Source: Magicicada septendecula (Eukaryota > Arthropoda > Insecta > Hemiptera > Cicadidae). Taken from it: 64,000 nucleotides of DNA. How positions within the stretch are numbered: the stretch's first letter is position 1; the number at the start of each line of letters is the position of its first letter. Made by a program: the position numbers and the translations under genes. The notes beneath the pieces were generated by a model. The model searched no databases. It was not told the DNA's origin and saw only the letters and a program-made list of their open reading frames with translations. Location: the NCBI GenBank assembly GCA_034769895.1, contig CM068369.1, forward strand, positions 148,776,574 through 148,840,573, given 5' to 3'. This document shows, in pieces, positions 61,648 to 64,000 of the stretch.

Positions 61648-61967
61648 TTTGTTATGGCAAACGATAAGAGCCGCAAATTCAAACAGAATCAAATAATTTT
61701 TTGCATACAGCCCTGAATTTTAGAGTATTCAAGACCTATTGTTTTTTGTGAAGATCGGTTAAGATAAAGGGGTAGTTTACCTGCAATATTTTATGTTGTA
61801 ACAAGAGAAATTTTTTCATGACGAACGATAACTGCCGTAAATTCAAACAGAATCAGATATTTTTTTACATATGTGCCCGAGTTATAGAGGACTCAAGGCC
61901 TATTGATTTTGGTGAAGATCGGTTACGGGGAAAGGGTAGTTTACCTGAAACATTTTTTTGTTGTAAC
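61648..61967. repeat. Tandem duplication, unit about 155 bp
   Basis: Two units (61648-61802 and 61812-61967) share 'acgataa..gccg.aaattc', 'aaacagaatca.at', 'cctattg.tttt', 'gtgaagatcggtta' and 'gtagtttacctg', and end 'gttgtaac'. Identity by eye is about 80%. Part of a third 'gtttacctgata' follows at 61974. Probably part of an interspersed repeat. Confidence 0.75.
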
Positions 61968-62040
61968 GTAATAGTTTACCTGATAATTTTTTGTATATAT
62001 GTACTACGTTATTGACAACAAAGAAGCAGTTTGTTTTTAA

Positions 62041-62130
62041 AATTCCTTCCCGGCCTGTTTGGCCGTAGACCAATGTTTTCTGCAAAACCAGACGTTTCGC
62101 CAGTGCCATCGACTTCCATCATCAGTGAAA
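62041..62130 (-). repeat. Penelope-type terminal segment with hammerhead-like motif
   Basis: Homologous to 6640-6735. On the minus strand: CTGATGA (62125-62119), a 20-base arm, then GAAACGTC (62098-62091), followed by 'tggttttgcag' and 'ggccaaacaggccgg'. The boxes are intact core sequences of a hammerhead, but the arm between them pairs poorly. No element body recognised to either side. Confidence 0.45.
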
Positions 62131-62559
62131 ATCAAGTGCGATAACGTGAGGTGGTATACGTTAGTGCCCACAGTAAGTGGCTGAAGCAGTAAGTAGAAAG
62201 AAGTAGTTTCAATGGAAATATTTCATTTCGAAAATGATTTTAAATATAAATCTTAGAACATGGAAGTCGTGTATGATTCTCCATACCAATATTTTGTTCT
62301 TAAGTGTGCTATTAAGTATTAGGAATCTTCTCCATGTCAAGGTATAGGATTACAGCCTGTTTTGCCTTCACTGAAGGCATCTCTTTTCCTTGCCCTACCT
62401 ATATCTCGTCTTCCCTGAGGTCTGTATCTTATTACTTGTTTAGGTAGTCCCATGTTTCCATTCTCATGATATCCTGCCTCTATTTTATTTGTCCTTCCCT
62501 TATTCTGCCGGCTATAGAATATACATTTTACTTGGTTCTTATATTTTCATTTCATATTT
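62131..62559. other. Stretch without recognisable gene
   Basis: Becomes increasingly T- and C-rich toward the start of repeat copy B. No gene seen. Confidence 0.45.
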
Positions 62560-64000
62560 GATATCTAAGGGTTTGTATTATGAATACTCGACACAATATT
62601 TTTCTTGTTAGATTCGAAGTTTTAAGTAATTTTCTCTTAAAAAGTGTGTATGAACATTTTAGCACGACGAGATTGTCTGTTTTATTATTATTCTTAACGT
62701 TTTGGTTTTTATTATTAATTTTTGGTTTATTGATTTATTCTACCCAATTCAATCTATTATTGAATCCGATATGAATAAATCGGTTTACTTACTCTTTGAC
62801 ATCGTTTATTAATTTTGTTTAAAGAGTTTAGAATGTTTTTTGTTCCATTTCATGAGTTCGATTCTGAAGAAGTTGCGTTGACTCTTCTATTATTAGCTGC
62901 GGTGAGTTGCTCTGTACTTTCCTGTATAGACACTAACATAAACACAACATGTACATGATACTTACTATTATACTAACATTAATAGTTAATAACATTTTAT
63001 TATGGCCTATGCATACTGCATTGGTCATTGTCACTTCTGATAGTGTCCTTTTTCTTCATCTTGTGGTTTTATTACCTTAACTATAGTTTGTTAAGTGAGT
63101 TTACTATACTTTAGGAAGTTACCTTTTTATATGGGTTGTAATCCTATCAAATTATTCTCGTTATTGCTTGAATATCTCTTATCATTGTTTTGATAGCACT
63201 GTTATTATTGTGCAGTAGTTCATTCTGCATTTATACTGAAAATTGCTTTGGTTTAAAGTAACCAAGATTACTTGCATCTAGCTGTCAACATGGTTTATTT
63301 ATTATTATTGTTATTATTAGTATTTGGGTGGCTATAATCCTTGAATTTACTTATTCGAATAGTATTCTGCCTCATTCAATGTTGTTGGTTTAGTTCCTAC
63401 TCTTTTATGATAAGTTTACAAGATAATTTTGTTCATCATGCAACCATTCTATGGCAAGCATATAGTTATAATATACAACAATGGATTATTGTCGGTTTTG
63501 TGTTTCTGTATTACATTTGATTTATTTGACTTTATGTAGTACTGGTATATCTATTGTTTATTATTAGATTACATTTTGTTTATCTTTTACAGTCTTTACT
63601 ATTGGTAATTAGTGGTTATTTCTAATATCAATTCCACTTTACAATTGGTCATTGGTGTTTTGGACATAGCCCTCTTTTCATGTCTACACATAATTTAGCT
63701 AAGAACTTATTATTATTCATTCTATTTGTTACTTTTTATGTTCAATAATTCATTCTTATTGATTATTGTTTGTATTACATTGTCAAGGAAGGTATTCACT
63801 TAATAAGTTTTGGTCAGTGTCAATTTGTTTTGCAGCTTAGGGATTTAAATCATGTTGTTTATTCCATTTATTCTTTCTTCTTTTATAATAATTCTTTTTT
63901 TGCCATATGTTAGTTCATTATAATTCATGTTATCTCCCTTTTTTGTGTTTGATCTGGATATTTTCTTCTTCTCTTCACCGATTCCTTCCTCCCTCTTAAT
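62560..64000. repeat. Unclassified T-rich interspersed repeat, copy B (runs off the window)
   Basis: Collinear with 20440-20850 and 22670-24700 as described for copy A, without the MITE and without the 1.8-kb extra segment. Same plus-strand T bias. Cut by the window edge, so its full length is unknown. The frame at 62580-62774 is a chance frame in T-rich DNA. Confidence 0.6.

Noticed and set aside
62091-62125. Complete hammerhead ribozyme at the 62-kb Penelope-type end
   Set aside because: The two core boxes are present but the arm between them pairs poorly and no third stem is visible, so only a hammerhead-like motif is claimed.
1-64000. tRNA genes, rRNA, CRISPR arrays, Polinton or envelope genes
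   Set aside because: I looked for tRNA B-box type sequence, regular spaced repeats and family motifs and found no convincing case.
20440-64000. The two T-rich repeats as LTRs of one 40-kb element
   Set aside because: They are only about 65% identical and contain different insertions, while the elements between them have their own ends and target duplications.

Overview
The window is AT-rich eukaryotic DNA, roughly 70% A+T, with long intergenic or intronic stretches, many microsatellites and a dense, diverse set of transposable elements. The element types (Ty3/Gypsy elements with an initiator-Met primer site, Penelope-like elements with a GIY-YIG domain, several hAT families with 8-bp target duplications, LINE remnants) and the frequent 'taggcctac' words suggest an arthropod, most likely an insect and possibly a hemipteran. 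This is inference; no conserved host gene is present to settle it. No intact host gene, tRNA or rRNA was found. The only host-gene candidate is a chain of small exons at about 55.6-60.1 kb.

Layout. 0-8.5 kb: AT-rich DNA with a LINE reverse-transcriptase scrap (1.4 kb), a GC-richer promoter-like block (4.1-5.0 kb), a Penelope-type end with a hammerhead-like motif (6.65 kb) and an LTR-like TATA promoter fragment (7.0 kb). 8.56-19.8 kb: a TE cluster, in order: a hAT element carrying transposase remnants (8562-9821), a second hAT element with a TTF-type zinc-finger fragment (10666-11516), a Penelope-derived foldback (11541-11934), a broken old Gypsy element (12002-15692) and a head-to-head Penelope-like element (16385-19785). 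Most of these sit in or beside (TA)n tracts. 20.4-25.0 kb: copy A of an unclassified, strand-asymmetric T-rich repeat, interrupted by a hAT MITE (23448-24212) and containing a minisatellite. Copy B starts near 62.56 kb and runs off the window end. 26.2-26.9 kb: a Gypsy gag scrap.

28175-42701 is one large Ty3/Gypsy element with very long LTRs (about 2.8 kb uninterrupted) and a matching gttt on each side. Its 5' LTR carries a further 3.28-kb TG...CA insertion that looks like a solo LTR. The LTRs differ by only a few percent, so it is the youngest large insertion here, but its coding region is broken. A remnant of a related element lies at 51.0-52.6 kb. A solo LTR of the 12-kb Gypsy family lies inverted at 47668-48219.

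The right part (53-64 kb) holds a LINE 3' end (54.24 kb), the candidate multi-exon host transcription unit, a tandemly duplicated 155-bp repeat (61.65 kb), a second Penelope-type hammerhead-like end (62.06 kb) and repeat copy B.

There is no operon-like or multi-gene system. The most interesting signals are the hammerhead-like motifs in the Penelope ends, whose stems differ by compensatory changes between copies, the repeated use of TA tracts by unrelated elements, the conserved hairpin at the tip of two LTR types, and the unclassified T-rich repeat.
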